This document shows positions 26,563 through 36,470 of a stretch of DNA of 64,000 nucleotides, one piece after another. Position 1 is the first letter of the stretch. Every line of letters starts with the position of its first letter. The translations under genes were made by a program, and so were the position numbers. The DNA is from Deltaproteobacteria bacterium. Lineage in GTDB: Bacteria; Myxococcota_C; UBA6777. Below the pieces are notes generated by a model, which worked only from the letters and a program-made list of their open reading frames with translations, ran no database searches and was not told the DNA's origin. The stretch spans positions 372,001 to 436,000 of the forward strand of contig SBHC01000081.1 of assembly GCA_006226375.1 (NCBI GenBank), given 5' to 3'.

Positions 26563-29500
26563 CTAGCGGGTGCAACCGACGGTGAGCTTGGACTTGGATC
26601 CGACCTCGCCGTCGCGTCCGCCTGTGGGCTTGTTGGCAAAGATGTCTTCGACCTTGATGCAACGCTTGCCGGACGGATCTTTGATATCAAAGCCTCGGAA
26701 GGTAACGGGGAACTCCTCCGTCTGACGCCAGCGCCCTTCGTCGGAGTTGGTTCCGATGGTGTACTTGTAGTTCACCTTCATTCCGTTGGGCAACGACACC
26801 TTGTACGTCCATAGATTGGGATTGTTGGGATCCTGATTCATCTGAATCTTATTCGGAACCCAAACAGGCTTGCCTTGTGCATCCACGCCCACCATTCCCA
26901 ACGAGCGGTGGTTTCCTACAATAAACACGCTGGCTGGACCGTTGGGCTTGGGCTGTTGCTTGCAGCAGGTTCCATACTTGTTGATCGGTTCCTCTTTGCC
27001 CGAAATATCAACGGAGAAGGTGACAAGGATCGCATCCGATGAATCTTCAAACACGGTAAAGCTACCAAAGTTCGGGCTGCGATCGATCTCTTTGCCGTTC
27101 TCTTCAGCCACAATCAGAAGCTGGAGGGGATCGATATCAGGAGGACTTACCTTCAAATTAAGGTCGGACCAAGGAATGGAGATTTCAAGGAGCTTGCCGC
27201 CTGGGGTGGGTCCACCCAACTTAACGTTGCTTCCGCTCTGATCCGTCCAGCCGCCGTTGCCATCGGCCTTCTGAATTTTGCCAGAGACCGTGGAGCCAAA
27301 GGTCAGCAACAAGCGACGAGCCGCGCCGCCGGTCTTCATCTCAATGTCGATACCACCGGGTGTTTTCGCATTGACAGGTTTGTCATCGGAGCGCTTGCCT
27401 GTGGCTTTGTCCAGGATGTTCCGGTGACTGAAGTAGATAGCGATCTTGTAGTTGGACGACTTTTTGCTCAAGTCTTCGTTGTGCAACAAACCAATGAACA
27501 GGTTGCTCGTGTTGAAGGCCACGTAGGACGCAGCGATATCATCATCAGCGTCGGGATTGTTCGGGTCGGCCGAGTCGTCGTCCTTTACGAAACCACCGTC
27601 TGCGGTCCACTCGGTGGGGTCTGGGTCAAACTTGCCGTTGATTTGCGGACATTGCGAGCAAGGAGTGTTCGGCACGGGCTTGGGCTTGGGCTGCACACAA
27701 GGCTTGAACACAGGCAGCTTGAGGCTTGCACCTGCCTTGTTGGCAAACTCGTACACCGAGGTCAACAACGCACGAAAGACGATATCGAAGCCGCTGTCGT
27801 CGTTGGCGGGGGTGGTCATGTCATCACCGAACCACCAGAACCAGTCAGAACCTTGGGCAGCGTACATGGCTTCCCAGGCGCGATAAGCGTTGTAGAGAGG
27901 ATGGTTGGGAGGCGGCGCAGGAGCCAGCGGATTGGGCCGGGGTACCTTGTCGCGTACGCTCTCCAAGTCAAGACGGGTTTGCAGCAGGTAGTTCCAACCG
28001 CAGGTCTCTTCGTTTTCACCAATCCAAACGCGGAATGTCCCATCAATCCAGGAACCTGGATTGAGGGGTTCCAGCTCTTGCATGTCTTTTACAGGGTGAG
28101 CTGGGACGTTACGAGCGGGGTTACCGTCCATGTATTCCGTCGGTGTGACCGTGATGATCTCACCAATTTTGAATGAGTTGTTGAGCTTGGCGTAGAGTTT
28201 GTTGAAGAACTCCACAGCGCCGTGATCCTGGGTGTAGTTTTCCCAAGCATTTTCACCATCCAAGATGATGGTGAGGAGACGGTCCTTCTCGCCAAACCGG
28301 GGAGCGAACTTAAGGATATCGCTGATCAAACGGTTGGAGCTGTCTTCACCAGACAAGCTCTGCAACCCAAAGCCGATCAAGTCAGAGACTTTGTTGTCGC
28401 GGAACAAGATCATCAGGTTGTCGCTGTCATCACCGCCGTTGCCTTGCACCTTGTCGGAGTCAACCTTGTAAGGGTAGAAGACCTGCTGTCCTCCAGGCTT
28501 GGAGCGAGAGAGATTGTCCTGCCCTGTGGCGATCCAGCGAACTCCGTTTTTAACAAACTGGTCGACGAGATCTTCGGCCACGGAGCCTTCTCCAGGCCAC
28601 ATCCCTTGTGGGGGAAAGCCAAACATCTGGGTGTAAAGCAACTTGGCTTTCGCGACGTGAGCAAATGCATCGTCTGGGAAACTAAATCGTTGGGGTGGCA
28701 ATTGAATGTCATCGACAAACGGGGTTTGCTTCGCCAAGTCTGTGTTGTAGATCAACGGAAGAATCGGGTGATAGAACGGTGTCGTGATGACCTCGATCTG
28801 TCCTTTCTTGGTGCGGGGGTCGTAGATCAGTTTTTTGTGAATCGCGACCACATTCTTCATGATCTTATAGTTCTCAGCCACCATCCGGTTGCAGAGATCT
28901 TCAGTGATGGGAATCTTCGTGTAGTACTTGCCGTTTCGCTTCTCAATGATATCGGAGAGGTCAACCACAGAGCCGTCCGGCATCTTCACAGGACCGTAGA
29001 CAAAGCTTGGGTCAAACCAGGCCAACTCAAAGAAAAACTTCAATTTAAGAAGATCGTCTTTGGTGTACTGTGCGCGGTTTTTGTCGCGCAGTGCTTCGTA
29101 CTGTGGCCAGAACGCCATGACCTGGGGCGAGGTAGAAACCGTAGCCCAAGGATCATCGTAGAACAATCCTCGCTCACGCTTCGACATTTGCGAAGGCTCG
29201 GGTGTCGGCGTAAGCAACAGGTCGATCCAGGGGTCGGTTTTTCGAGCCCACTTGGCGAGGAAGCCTTTGGCATCGATCCGATTGGTCTGAGCGTTATAGA
29301 ATGGCCCCAAACGATCGATGTAACGTTGCAATTGAATCAAGAGAACAGGGGTCAAGTTGATGGTGTAGTGGACGTCTTTGTAAGGCTCCACAACCGCCGC
29401 CATATCGTAGTAGCTCTTGGTGGCGTGCTTGCGAACCCAAGGACCTTGCATCTCATCTTTGAGGGGATCGAGGTACATCGGCTGGTGTTGGTGCCAGACG

Positions 29501-30168
29501 AGAGCCACATACAATGTCCGCTTCACCACAGAGTTGTTCGCTGCGCGGCTCAGGTCGGTGTTACGAGCCGACTTCAGATTGCTTGCCCACACGGTATACA
29601 GGGTGTTTCCGTCGATGTTGCTGCTGGGGTCAATGATCAGGTGAACAAACTCGTTCTCCACCTTGGCTTCGTTGATGGTCAGCGGTGGAACAGTACGGAA
29701 GTTGGCCTTTACAGCGCCTGTGGTAAGGTCCACAGCCTGATTGAAGCGACAGGTGATGTTGCGGCCGTCGCGGCTGAAAGCAGAGACCAGTTCCAAGGGT
29801 TTGGGTGGGTCGGGCTCAACAGGTGGTTGCTCTGGAGGATTCACCGTGTCAGGCGGCGGAGTGTCGCGATCGGTGGGCTTGTTGTCGTCGGGCACAGGAG
29901 TGTCCCGATCTGCCGGCTTGCTGTCGTCCTTACCCGTTGGCGTGTCGGGGTTGTTGGTCGGCTTGTCGGTGGTTTGGCTGTTGTCGTCTTTGATGTTGGA
30001 CGTGCCACCATCTTCGAGCGTACCACCATCCGGCAAAACAAAGCCATCGGTGCAAGCGGACGAGCCAGCCCAGACCAAGGCAGAGACAAACATCAGAAGG
30101 ACAAACACAGACAGAGGCGAACGAACGCTCCCTCTCTGCGAAGTCCGGTGCATCTTCTGTCGCAACAT
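26563..30168 (-). CDS. GH57-family glycoside hydrolase lipoprotein with CBM modules
   Basis: Signal with lipobox GSSAC (Cys39), then a Thr/Asp/Pro-rich linker with PDDNKPTDRDTPP repeats. A Big/fibronectin-like domain (VSAFSRDGRNITCRFNQ) precedes the GH57 catalytic part, recognised from VALVWHQHQPMY, TINLTPVLLIQL, GMWPGEGSVAED and LTIILDGENAWE. The C-terminus has a DOMON/CBM9-like unit (PQINGKFDPDPTEWTADGG) and a starch-binding-like unit (VNYKYTIGTNSDEGRWRQTEEFP). The likely activity is on alpha-glucans such as starch or glycogen, at the cell surface. Start ATG is 5 nt after GAGG. Confidence 0.9.
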   Translation of the reverse strand: MLRQKMHRTSQRGSVRSPLSVFVLLMFVSALVWAGSSACTDGFVLPDGGTLEDGGTSNIKDDNSQTTDKPTNNPDTPTGKDDSKPADRDTPVPDDNKPTDRDTPPPDTVNPPEQPPVEPDPPKPLELVSAFSRDGRNITCRFNQAVDLTTGAVKANFRTVPPLTINEAKVENEFVHLIIDPSSNIDGNTLYTVWASNLKSARNTDLSRAANNSVVKRTLYVALVWHQHQPMYLDPLKDEMQGPWVRKHATKSYYDMAAVVEPYKDVHYTINLTPVLLIQLQRYIDRLGPFYNAQTNRIDAKGFLAKWARKTDPWIDLLLTPTPEPSQMSKRERGLFYDDPWATVSTSPQVMAFWPQYEALRDKNRAQYTKDDLLKLKFFFELAWFDPSFVYGPVKMPDGSVVDLSDIIEKRNGKYYTKIPITEDLCNRMVAENYKIMKNVVAIHKKLIYDPRTKKGQIEVITTPFYHPILPLIYNTDLAKQTPFVDDIQLPPQRFSFPDDAFAHVAKAKLLYTQMFGFPPQGMWPGEGSVAEDLVDQFVKNGVRWIATGQDNLSRSKPGGQQVFYPYKVDSDKVQGNGGDDSDNLMILFRDNKVSDLIGFGLQSLSGEDSSNRLISDILKFAPRFGEKDRLLTIILDGENAWENYTQDHGAVEFFNKLYAKLNNSFKIGEIITVTPTEYMDGNPARNVPAHPVKDMQELEPLNPGSWIDGTFRVWIGENEETCGWNYLLQTRLDLESVRDKVPRPNPLAPAPPPNHPLYNAYRAWEAMYAAQGSDWFWWFGDDMTTPANDDSGFDIVFRALLTSVYEFANKAGASLKLPVFKPCVQPKPKPVPNTPCSQCPQINGKFDPDPTEWTADGGFVKDDDSADPNNPDADDDIAASYVAFNTSNLFIGLLHNEDLSKKSSNYKIAIYFSHRNILDKATGKRSDDKPVNAKTPGGIDIEMKTGGAARRLLLTFGSTVSGKIQKADGNGGWTDQSGSNVKLGGPTPGGKLLEISIPWSDLNLKVSPPDIDPLQLLIVAEENGKEIDRSPNFGSFTVFEDSSDAILVTFSVDISGKEEPINKYGTCCKQQPKPNGPASVFIVGNHRSLGMVGVDAQGKPVWVPNKIQMNQDPNNPNLWTYKVSLPNGMKVNYKYTIGTNSDEGRWRQTEEFPVTFRGFDIKDPSGKRCIKVEDIFANKPTGGRDGEVGSKSKLTVGCTR

Positions 30169-30248
30169 GATTACCTCAAATCGTTGATTTCATCCCAGGG
30201 AGCACAATCTAGTTCCACATACGTCGGCCCACCTTGTAGGCCGTTCGG

Positions 30249-32435
30249 TTAGCGAGCCGTCAATGACGTCGCTTTGGCCGGGTCGTACGGGGTGTTTTTG
30301 TCATTTCCTGCTGTGGTGCAGTACCACCAGTTGGTCCCATCGCCAGTGAACCGGTAGGCGTAGTTGTATGTCCCAGCTTTGGCGGGAGTTACAGTGCCTT
30401 TGTACTCATCGTTGGCGGTGGGGTTGCCGATACCCGCTTTGTCACCAAGGTACGTGGCGGGCCACCACTTCCAATCTTTGTTGGTAGCAGGGTTGGAACC
30501 GACGGGGCCGATGCCAACTTCCGCCTTAATGCCAGGACCTTGACCCGGTTTGTCAGTCACTCCGGTCTTGAACACCCATCCGTAAATCACGGGGGACGGC
30601 TGACCGACTTGGGCATCGGGAATGTTGTTGTTGGTGTCGGGGATCATCTTGGGCCATTGGATGTTGCACCAATCGACAGAAGCCTGCCCAGGGTTGGGTC
30701 CGCCGCCGCCGTATTTGAAGGCCTGAGGATACGTCCCGCTCTTTCCGTCGGAGTTGGTCACGGTCACATCAACCGTTCCTGTACCTGCTGGAGTATCACA
30801 AGTAATCTTGGTTGCGGAGTCTACCTTCACGTTGGTAGCAGCCGTGTTACCGAACATAACCTTCGCCCCTGACTTGAAGCGGTCACCAGAGATGGTAATG
30901 GTCGTTCCACCGCCGACGGGTCCAACGCCAGGAGTGACGAAGTAAATCACCGGTCCGTCCGCTGTGCAAATCGGATCGCTCTTGCAGCGGTCCAGCGAGC
31001 AGTCGTTGGAGGTGCAGCCTTTTTGCAGGCATTGGCCGGATTGGACATTGCAGGTCTCGTCCTGGGCGCAGTCGCTGTCGGAGGTGCACTTTTTGGCAGC
31101 CTCGCATTGACCCGTAGAGGTGTTGCAGGTCTCGCCGGCTTTGCAGTCACCGTTGCTTTGGCACTTGCAGACAGGGTCATTTTTGCAGCGGTCTTCGCCA
31201 CAGTCATTCTTGGTGCAGCCCCCTTGCTTGGCTTCGCACTGACCGGTTGAGGTGTTGCACGTTTGGTCTTGGCCGCAGTCACTATCGCCTGTACAGCCTT
31301 TGCAGATGGGCTTGTCTTTGCAGCGGTCCTTGGAACAGTCGGCCTTGCTGCAGGGAGGTTCTTTTCCTTCGCAGACAATCACAGCGGTGTTTTGGACTGC
31401 ACCTCGGCTGTCCTTTTTCATCACGATGGTTTGTTTTTCATCGTCGGTGAATTTGCCATCACCGTTGCAGTCGGCCCAGGCTTGGACACCGTTGGGCAGC
31501 GCGTTGTCGTCCACGTCTTTGTATTCACGTCCTGTCATGGAGTTGAACTGGTAGACAAACTGGACTTCGCGCTCATGTTGAAGCAGCCCAAAGTGCTTGC
31601 TGTAATCGAGGTTTTTGCTTTGGACAAAGGTGACAATGCCGTCACCTTCCTTGTCGTCGCCCCGCTGACCACGATCTTGCACCTGGACATGAGCCCAGTT
31701 GGTCATGGTGCCTTTGATAAACAGAAGCGGGGGATTTTTGACGTCATCGATGGCAAAGTCTTCCTGCAGTTTGGACAGGTCGAGGGTCACCTTGATGTCG
31801 ATGTTCCCGTGGGGTTGGAGGGTCTGACCTTTGGCCTTCATCACCTCGGTAGAGCCCTTTTTGACGGTCACAAGTCCGTTGGGACCTTCCCACAGCCAGT
31901 GGTTGCTGGTGTTGATGAGGCCGTACTCAAACTCCAGGTCTTGGGTGTCGTCAGGTTTGACAAACACCACAATACCCCAGATGTGGTCGCCCGCTTTGGA
32001 GCCAACCGGTTCGTGTCCACCTTGATCGATGGGGCCGTCGTCATAAAGCGGCGGGAAGGGACCATCCGTAGGTTGCCAAGCCGCCGAGAACTTCACAGTG
32101 TTGTCGTCTTTGTTGTAGACAAACGAGCCATTCCAGAGAAGCTCACCGGGACCATAGCTCTTGTTGGCAGAGTCGTCGACAACGAACTCCATCGCAGCCA
32201 TGCCGTTGGGGGGTGGCCAGTTTCCGCTGCTGGTTTGGTCACCTGGGTTGTTGCGCTGGTCCGGCGGCGTGTTGTTGCTGTTTCCTGCTGGGGTATCAGG
32301 GTTGGAGTTGTTTCCTCCGTCCTGTGTGGTCGACCCATCAGAGTCGTTACCCCCACCGCTACATGCTCCCATCGACCAGGACAGGGCAAAGACACAAGCC
32401 ACCACAAAGAAGAATCGATAACCCAAACGGAACAT
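30249..32435 (-). CDS. Lipoprotein with Cys-rich repeats, IPT/TIG domain and carbohydrate-binding-like modules
   Basis: 728 residues. Lipobox SMGAC, Asn/Gly/Asp-rich linker, then a beta-sandwich of about 200 residues (starch-binding-like WEGPNGLVTVKKG, EYGLINTSNH). A run of Dickkopf-like Cys repeats (CGQDQTC, CKAGETC, CAQDETC, each followed by NTSTGQCEA) sits in the middle. An IPT/TIG domain (GPVGGGTTITISGDRF, TNSDGKSGTYPQAFKY) follows. The C-terminus has an X25-like beta-module (DEYKGTVTPAKAGTYNYAYRFTGDGTNWWYC) common in myxobacterial surface proteins. It is upstream of the GH57 lipoprotein, probably cotranscribed. Binding role inferred. Confidence 0.85.
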   Translation of the reverse strand: MFRLGYRFFFVVACVFALSWSMGACSGGGNDSDGSTTQDGGNNSNPDTPAGNSNNTPPDQRNNPGDQTSSGNWPPPNGMAAMEFVVDDSANKSYGPGELLWNGSFVYNKDDNTVKFSAAWQPTDGPFPPLYDDGPIDQGGHEPVGSKAGDHIWGIVVFVKPDDTQDLEFEYGLINTSNHWLWEGPNGLVTVKKGSTEVMKAKGQTLQPHGNIDIKVTLDLSKLQEDFAIDDVKNPPLLFIKGTMTNWAHVQVQDRGQRGDDKEGDGIVTFVQSKNLDYSKHFGLLQHEREVQFVYQFNSMTGREYKDVDDNALPNGVQAWADCNGDGKFTDDEKQTIVMKKDSRGAVQNTAVIVCEGKEPPCSKADCSKDRCKDKPICKGCTGDSDCGQDQTCNTSTGQCEAKQGGCTKNDCGEDRCKNDPVCKCQSNGDCKAGETCNTSTGQCEAAKKCTSDSDCAQDETCNVQSGQCLQKGCTSNDCSLDRCKSDPICTADGPVIYFVTPGVGPVGGGTTITISGDRFKSGAKVMFGNTAATNVKVDSATKITCDTPAGTGTVDVTVTNSDGKSGTYPQAFKYGGGGPNPGQASVDWCNIQWPKMIPDTNNNIPDAQVGQPSPVIYGWVFKTGVTDKPGQGPGIKAEVGIGPVGSNPATNKDWKWWPATYLGDKAGIGNPTANDEYKGTVTPAKAGTYNYAYRFTGDGTNWWYCTTAGNDKNTPYDPAKATSLTAR

Positions 32436-32827
32436 AATGCATACACTCCCAAATGGATGGGGAAAATCAAAAGATGAAGTGGGAGGAAGAGTCCCCTCTC
32501 TTCACGTCAAAAACATAAAACCTTGGATCAGAAAGCCAAGCCAAACGAGGACTGGCCTGCTCTGCGTTTCGCCACACAAAGGTCCAGAAGAACCGTTCTA
32601 CATTCGAGAACTACCGGACCTGAAAGGACTTTGAAAGGCTGACAGAAATGAATTCGGTCTACACTCCAATACGCGCCCAACAAACCCCTTGGATTTTGCT
32701 ACCGATGTTATACAGAATCTACGAGAAAAAGCAAGCCCTTAGAGTCAGACGCCTCCAGCCGCTCTATCCAAAGATTCTACGTCAAAGACCGAATGGCAAG
32801 CCCCAAGGTCTCATTCTTTTGCGCTGA
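32436..32827. other. Gene-free interval
   Basis: About 390 bp between two minus-strand lipoprotein genes. No ORF with a plausible start, no RNA gene, terminator or repeat was recognised. The part next to 32435 should hold the promoter of the gene at 30249-32435. Confidence 0.5.
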
Positions 32828-34429
32828 TTAATAGGAGCAAGACTGGGTCAGAGGCTGAACGTTCGCATACACGCGGAAGCCATCGGGCTTGCAGTCGTGG
32901 TCGAAGTCCCAAGGGATTTCGCGAGCGTCAGGGATGTTGTCACCGTCCTGGTCGGTTAAGCAACCGCAGTCAGGATGGTTCTCGGCAGGGTTGAGAGAGT
33001 TGCACTGGTCTTCGGGAGGAGTAGCAAAACAGATCAAGCCTGTCACGCCCTTTTTACGGAGCCCGTTGACCTTGTCTTTGTTGGTGGTTTCGTCAGCAAA
33101 CACATCGTGGCGTGCAACAAAGCCGTCGCCGTTTTGGTCCACGACTTCGAGCAGACGTTGGTTGCCGGGAAACTCTTCCGTCCCGCCCCACACATCGCCG
33201 TTCAAGCCATACGTGTACTTGTAACCCAGGCGCAAGACCTTGTTGCATTTGCCCTTCAAGCAAGCGTGTCCCTTGTCACAATCGGACACGGTGGTGCAGG
33301 CTTTTTCCGTAGGCTGCGGCGCAGGCATTTGGAGAGTGATGGTCCAGATACCGTCCTTGGCGACGAGGTCACCGTGGGTTCCGTCGTCGTACATTTCCAG
33401 GGTGTTGGGCACCCAGTTGCTCATTTGTTGAGCAATCTTCTGGTCGGTAAAGCCGGAGTCTTTGTGCAAACCACCTGTCAGATAGACCTTGCACTTTTCA
33501 CAGGATGTTCCACCGTAACGCTTGGCATGCTTGAACTGCTTCACTCCGTTGCAGTTGCCATCTTTCACATTGTTGGGGTCGATAGTTACTGTGATAACGA
33601 CCTGAATCATGTCCTGGTAGGTGCAACTTGGCAGTTGAAACTCGGACGGCTGGATCGCAGCAAGAAGAGCCTTGTCGAACGCTGCCGTGTCTCCCTCTGC
33701 GCCGTCTTTGCAGCCGTCCCCCGCGCTGGCATCACAATAGTCGATGTTCCCGTTGTTGAGGGGGCTTGTCGACACTTGCAGCTCTTGTCCTGCCGATTTG
33801 ATTTGTGGAGCCTGAAGGACAGCGTCACCGGACAATGACTTGGCCGCCTCGTTGACCTTCTCCAACATCCCCACCAGCTTCTTCATAGAGTCTTTCTGCT
33901 CAAGGTCCTGGGTTAGCTTCTGGACGGCAGCTTGCACTCCATCGGAGGGATAGTTGAACAGCTCCAGACCTTGCGCGCTCAACACAGACTGCAGCAACAA
34001 GGCCACGGCCGTGCTTTTCACATCAATGGTTCCACTTTGTGTGGTCTTCTCGCGCTCAATTTTGGGAACGATCGCCCACAAGACCACGCTCCCTTGCGTG
34101 ACCTCCACGATCAGGTTGGAGTAGTCGGTGCCTTTGGGGAGTTCCAGAGAGAACGAGCCGTCGCTCTCTGTCTTTCCTTCGGCCACGCGAAGTTGGCCGG
34201 CACGCAGCACAACGTCTGCGCCACCAAAACCGTCGGCCTTCCCCTCCAGCTTGGTAACCACCTCTGGCTTGGGCGCTTCGTGGGCTCCCCCTGTAGGGAC
34301 ACCCAACAACAACACTTCCAGACCGCAACCGGTCAGCGCGCTGAGCAACATCACACACAACACCAAGCGCACGCTATAGGAGAGTACACTTGCTGCAAGA
34401 GTTGGATTCTTTCGTTCTTTGTTCCACAT
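32828..34429 (-). CDS. Lipoprotein with starch-binding-like C-terminal module
   Basis: Lipobox ALTGCGLEV in a normal signal peptide. Residues 40-110 contain a carboxypeptidase-regulatory-like fold (SDGSFSLELPKG). A helical central region of 150 residues follows. A Cys pair region contains KHAKRYGGTSCEKCK. A Dickkopf-like pair CDKGHACLKGKCNK precedes RLGYKYTYGLNGDVWGGTEEFP, which matches the starch-binding-like C-terminus of the GH57 neighbour (KYTIGTNSDEGRWRQTEEFP). The tail is a Ca-binding-like DQDGDNIPDAREIPWDFDHD. Likely a surface glycan-binding protein by homology of module only. Confidence 0.82.
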   Translation of the reverse strand: MWNKERKNPTLAASVLSYSVRLVLCVMLLSALTGCGLEVLLLGVPTGGAHEAPKPEVVTKLEGKADGFGGADVVLRAGQLRVAEGKTESDGSFSLELPKGTDYSNLIVEVTQGSVVLWAIVPKIEREKTTQSGTIDVKSTAVALLLQSVLSAQGLELFNYPSDGVQAAVQKLTQDLEQKDSMKKLVGMLEKVNEAAKSLSGDAVLQAPQIKSAGQELQVSTSPLNNGNIDYCDASAGDGCKDGAEGDTAAFDKALLAAIQPSEFQLPSCTYQDMIQVVITVTIDPNNVKDGNCNGVKQFKHAKRYGGTSCEKCKVYLTGGLHKDSGFTDQKIAQQMSNWVPNTLEMYDDGTHGDLVAKDGIWTITLQMPAPQPTEKACTTVSDCDKGHACLKGKCNKVLRLGYKYTYGLNGDVWGGTEEFPGNQRLLEVVDQNGDGFVARHDVFADETTNKDKVNGLRKKGVTGLICFATPPEDQCNSLNPAENHPDCGCLTDQDGDNIPDAREIPWDFDHDCKPDGFRVYANVQPLTQSCSY

Positions 34430-34559
34430 GATAACTATGAGTCCTTCTCGAAAACAAAAGCCTTATGTCTAAGAGCCTTATCTCATGATGTTGTAGCGAT
34501 TGAGACCTGGAAGGTCAATCCTCGCGCCCCTCAAGATTCAATAGAACAAGCCCAGCAGT

Positions 34560-36419
34560 TCAGGGTTGGGGGTTGCGAAAGACCGTCAACTCGCGCTGTC
34601 CCTTCCCTGTGTATTTGGGTTCCAGAACAACAAAGTGGGTCACGTTGTGCACGGTGTAGGGTTGGTCCAGCGTCATACGCTGTTTGGCCAATGATTGCAA
34701 GTCCACAAACAGAAGCTCGTAATTCCACTCGGAGCTCCCCTCCGCTTTGAGCGTGCTTTCGTTAAAGACAGCAACACGCAACGGCTTCCCATCACGAATG
34801 TTCAGCTCTCCCCCAGAGAACTGGAACGGTGCAGGAGTCTTCTCGTACATGACTTCAGGGTTGCTGCCGATCTTCAGAAGAAAAAGCGAAGGTTTCTGTG
34901 GTCCGTCCATCGGCTCAACATAGTACGAAACCATCTTGGTGTACCAGTTATGAAACTCCGTCATTCGGCCCATGATCGCGGGCACAGGGAACTTGTGCTT
35001 CAACCATGCAAACGTGTTCGAGTCCATGTCGAGCAACCCAATCTGTTGGTGGTCTCCCACCGTGTGACGAAAGATTCGGTAGGAGTACTGGGGAACTTCA
35101 TCCATCGAAGTCCGAGACGGATAAAATGGACCGACAAACACCATAGACGAGCTTGGATCAGGCATTGAGATGGTCTGAACCTTCGCGTCCCCTTTGAGAG
35201 GAACGCGGTATATCGTACCGCCCTTCCAAAAGAACCAGGACTCCTTGTAGTAAGCGAAGGGCTGGGCCTCTTCGGGAAGGGTCACGCTATCCGAAGCCTG
35301 AATCCCAGGCAACAAGAAACGATGGACCACAGTTCCTGTGGAGCAAGCCATCACACCCAGAGCGTTGTCCCCCCACAACCGATTGCAACCCGAGATCGGG
35401 ACAGTCAGTGGGTCCCCTCGTTGTATCGGGTATTGGACAAGGTCAAACTTGCTTCGATTGTCTTTCTGCTGCTCCAAAACATACACGTTGTTGAGTGTCG
35501 CGAAGATTTGATAGTTCTGAGGGTACGGTCGGTCCCCCCGCTCGACAATCCGAACCACCTTTTGATCTTGAACCGACCAAATGACGAGGGGAAAACGAAC
35601 CACCTTTTCGGAGACTTCATGCCGAAAGAGAAAGACCTCATATTCCTCAAAGAAATGAGCTTGGCCGGAACGATCGAAAGCATACCCAGCAGGAAGTTTA
35701 ACCTCCCTCAGTTGGGACCCCTTGTTGTCGTAGTGAATGTGAACCCTTCCTGCGTCTTGAGACTTTTCGTTCTGAAGAGAGACGGTAAGAATCCCCCTTC
35801 TTTCCGACAACGTCCCAAGAAAAACCATGCTCAGCTTGAGATCCAACTGGACTTGAAGAGTAGAAACAAACGTGCCTGACTTGGAGAGGTCAACATAAAC
35901 AAAATCAAGCCGTTCTTTGTTGTTGACCATCGTTTTCGAGTACAGCAACACAGTGTCGGACTCGGTGTCGAGCTTCGCAACAACAAAGCCTTCACCATAG
36001 GGCCATACAAACGGTTGGCTTTGGCAGGTTTGCAACGAGATCAAGCGGAACGTTTTGTCCACACCGACGAGGGCATAACCGTTGTGAACCAGGCGGATTT
36101 GCTCCTTCTCTTCCAACGTAAACTTGCAGGGAAAGCAAACCACATCCACACCGTTGGGACATGCGCCTGTGGATTGCTCCGGCGGGCGAGACGTATCGGG
36201 CGTTGATGTCTGATCCGCAGCACCCTTTTCACGGCTTCCTTGCTCCGTGGTGTACTCTGGGACAGTTCCCTCTACCTGAGCCTGCCCTCCTCCATCGGAG
36301 AAGCCAAACTCTCCGCCAGGAATCACAAGGCTTTGGGAGCACAGGCAATTTTGTAGAGAGACCGAGAGAGACAACGTCACACAGAGCAGACCCAACACAT
36401 ACCGATGGCGGACTCGCAT
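34560..36419 (-). CDS. Lipoprotein/exported protein of unknown function
   Basis: ATG 36419 lies 5 nt after GGAGG; the frame extends to 36470 but with a poor start. A signal peptide with SLQNC is followed by a second cysteine (LC), and a Ser/Asp-rich linker with GGGQAQVEG. The rest is a single large domain with regular beta-strand/turn pairs of about 45-60 residues (LVQYPIQRGDPL, VYVLEQQKDN, YGEGFVVAK), suggestive of a beta-propeller. No family recognised. Its gene follows the F5/8-type-C gene by about 50 bp, so they may be an operon. Confidence 0.75.
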   Translation of the reverse strand: MRVRHRYVLGLLCVTLSLSVSLQNCLCSQSLVIPGGEFGFSDGGGQAQVEGTVPEYTTEQGSREKGAADQTSTPDTSRPPEQSTGACPNGVDVVCFPCKFTLEEKEQIRLVHNGYALVGVDKTFRLISLQTCQSQPFVWPYGEGFVVAKLDTESDTVLLYSKTMVNNKERLDFVYVDLSKSGTFVSTLQVQLDLKLSMVFLGTLSERRGILTVSLQNEKSQDAGRVHIHYDNKGSQLREVKLPAGYAFDRSGQAHFFEEYEVFLFRHEVSEKVVRFPLVIWSVQDQKVVRIVERGDRPYPQNYQIFATLNNVYVLEQQKDNRSKFDLVQYPIQRGDPLTVPISGCNRLWGDNALGVMACSTGTVVHRFLLPGIQASDSVTLPEEAQPFAYYKESWFFWKGGTIYRVPLKGDAKVQTISMPDPSSSMVFVGPFYPSRTSMDEVPQYSYRIFRHTVGDHQQIGLLDMDSNTFAWLKHKFPVPAIMGRMTEFHNWYTKMVSYYVEPMDGPQKPSLFLLKIGSNPEVMYEKTPAPFQFSGGELNIRDGKPLRVAVFNESTLKAEGSSEWNYELLFVDLQSLAKQRMTLDQPYTVHNVTHFVVLEPKYTGKGQRELTVFRNPQP

Positions 36420-36470
36420 ACCAGCCTCCGCTTTGCTTTCCAACAAACAAGTTCCAACGTTCACACACAA

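Noticed and set aside
28222-30252. Long + strand open frame opposite the GH57 gene (676 codons)
   Set aside because: Shadow of the GH57 reading frame: no motif, low-complexity Val/His/Arg composition, and the opposite strand has clear catalytic motifs and a ribosome site.
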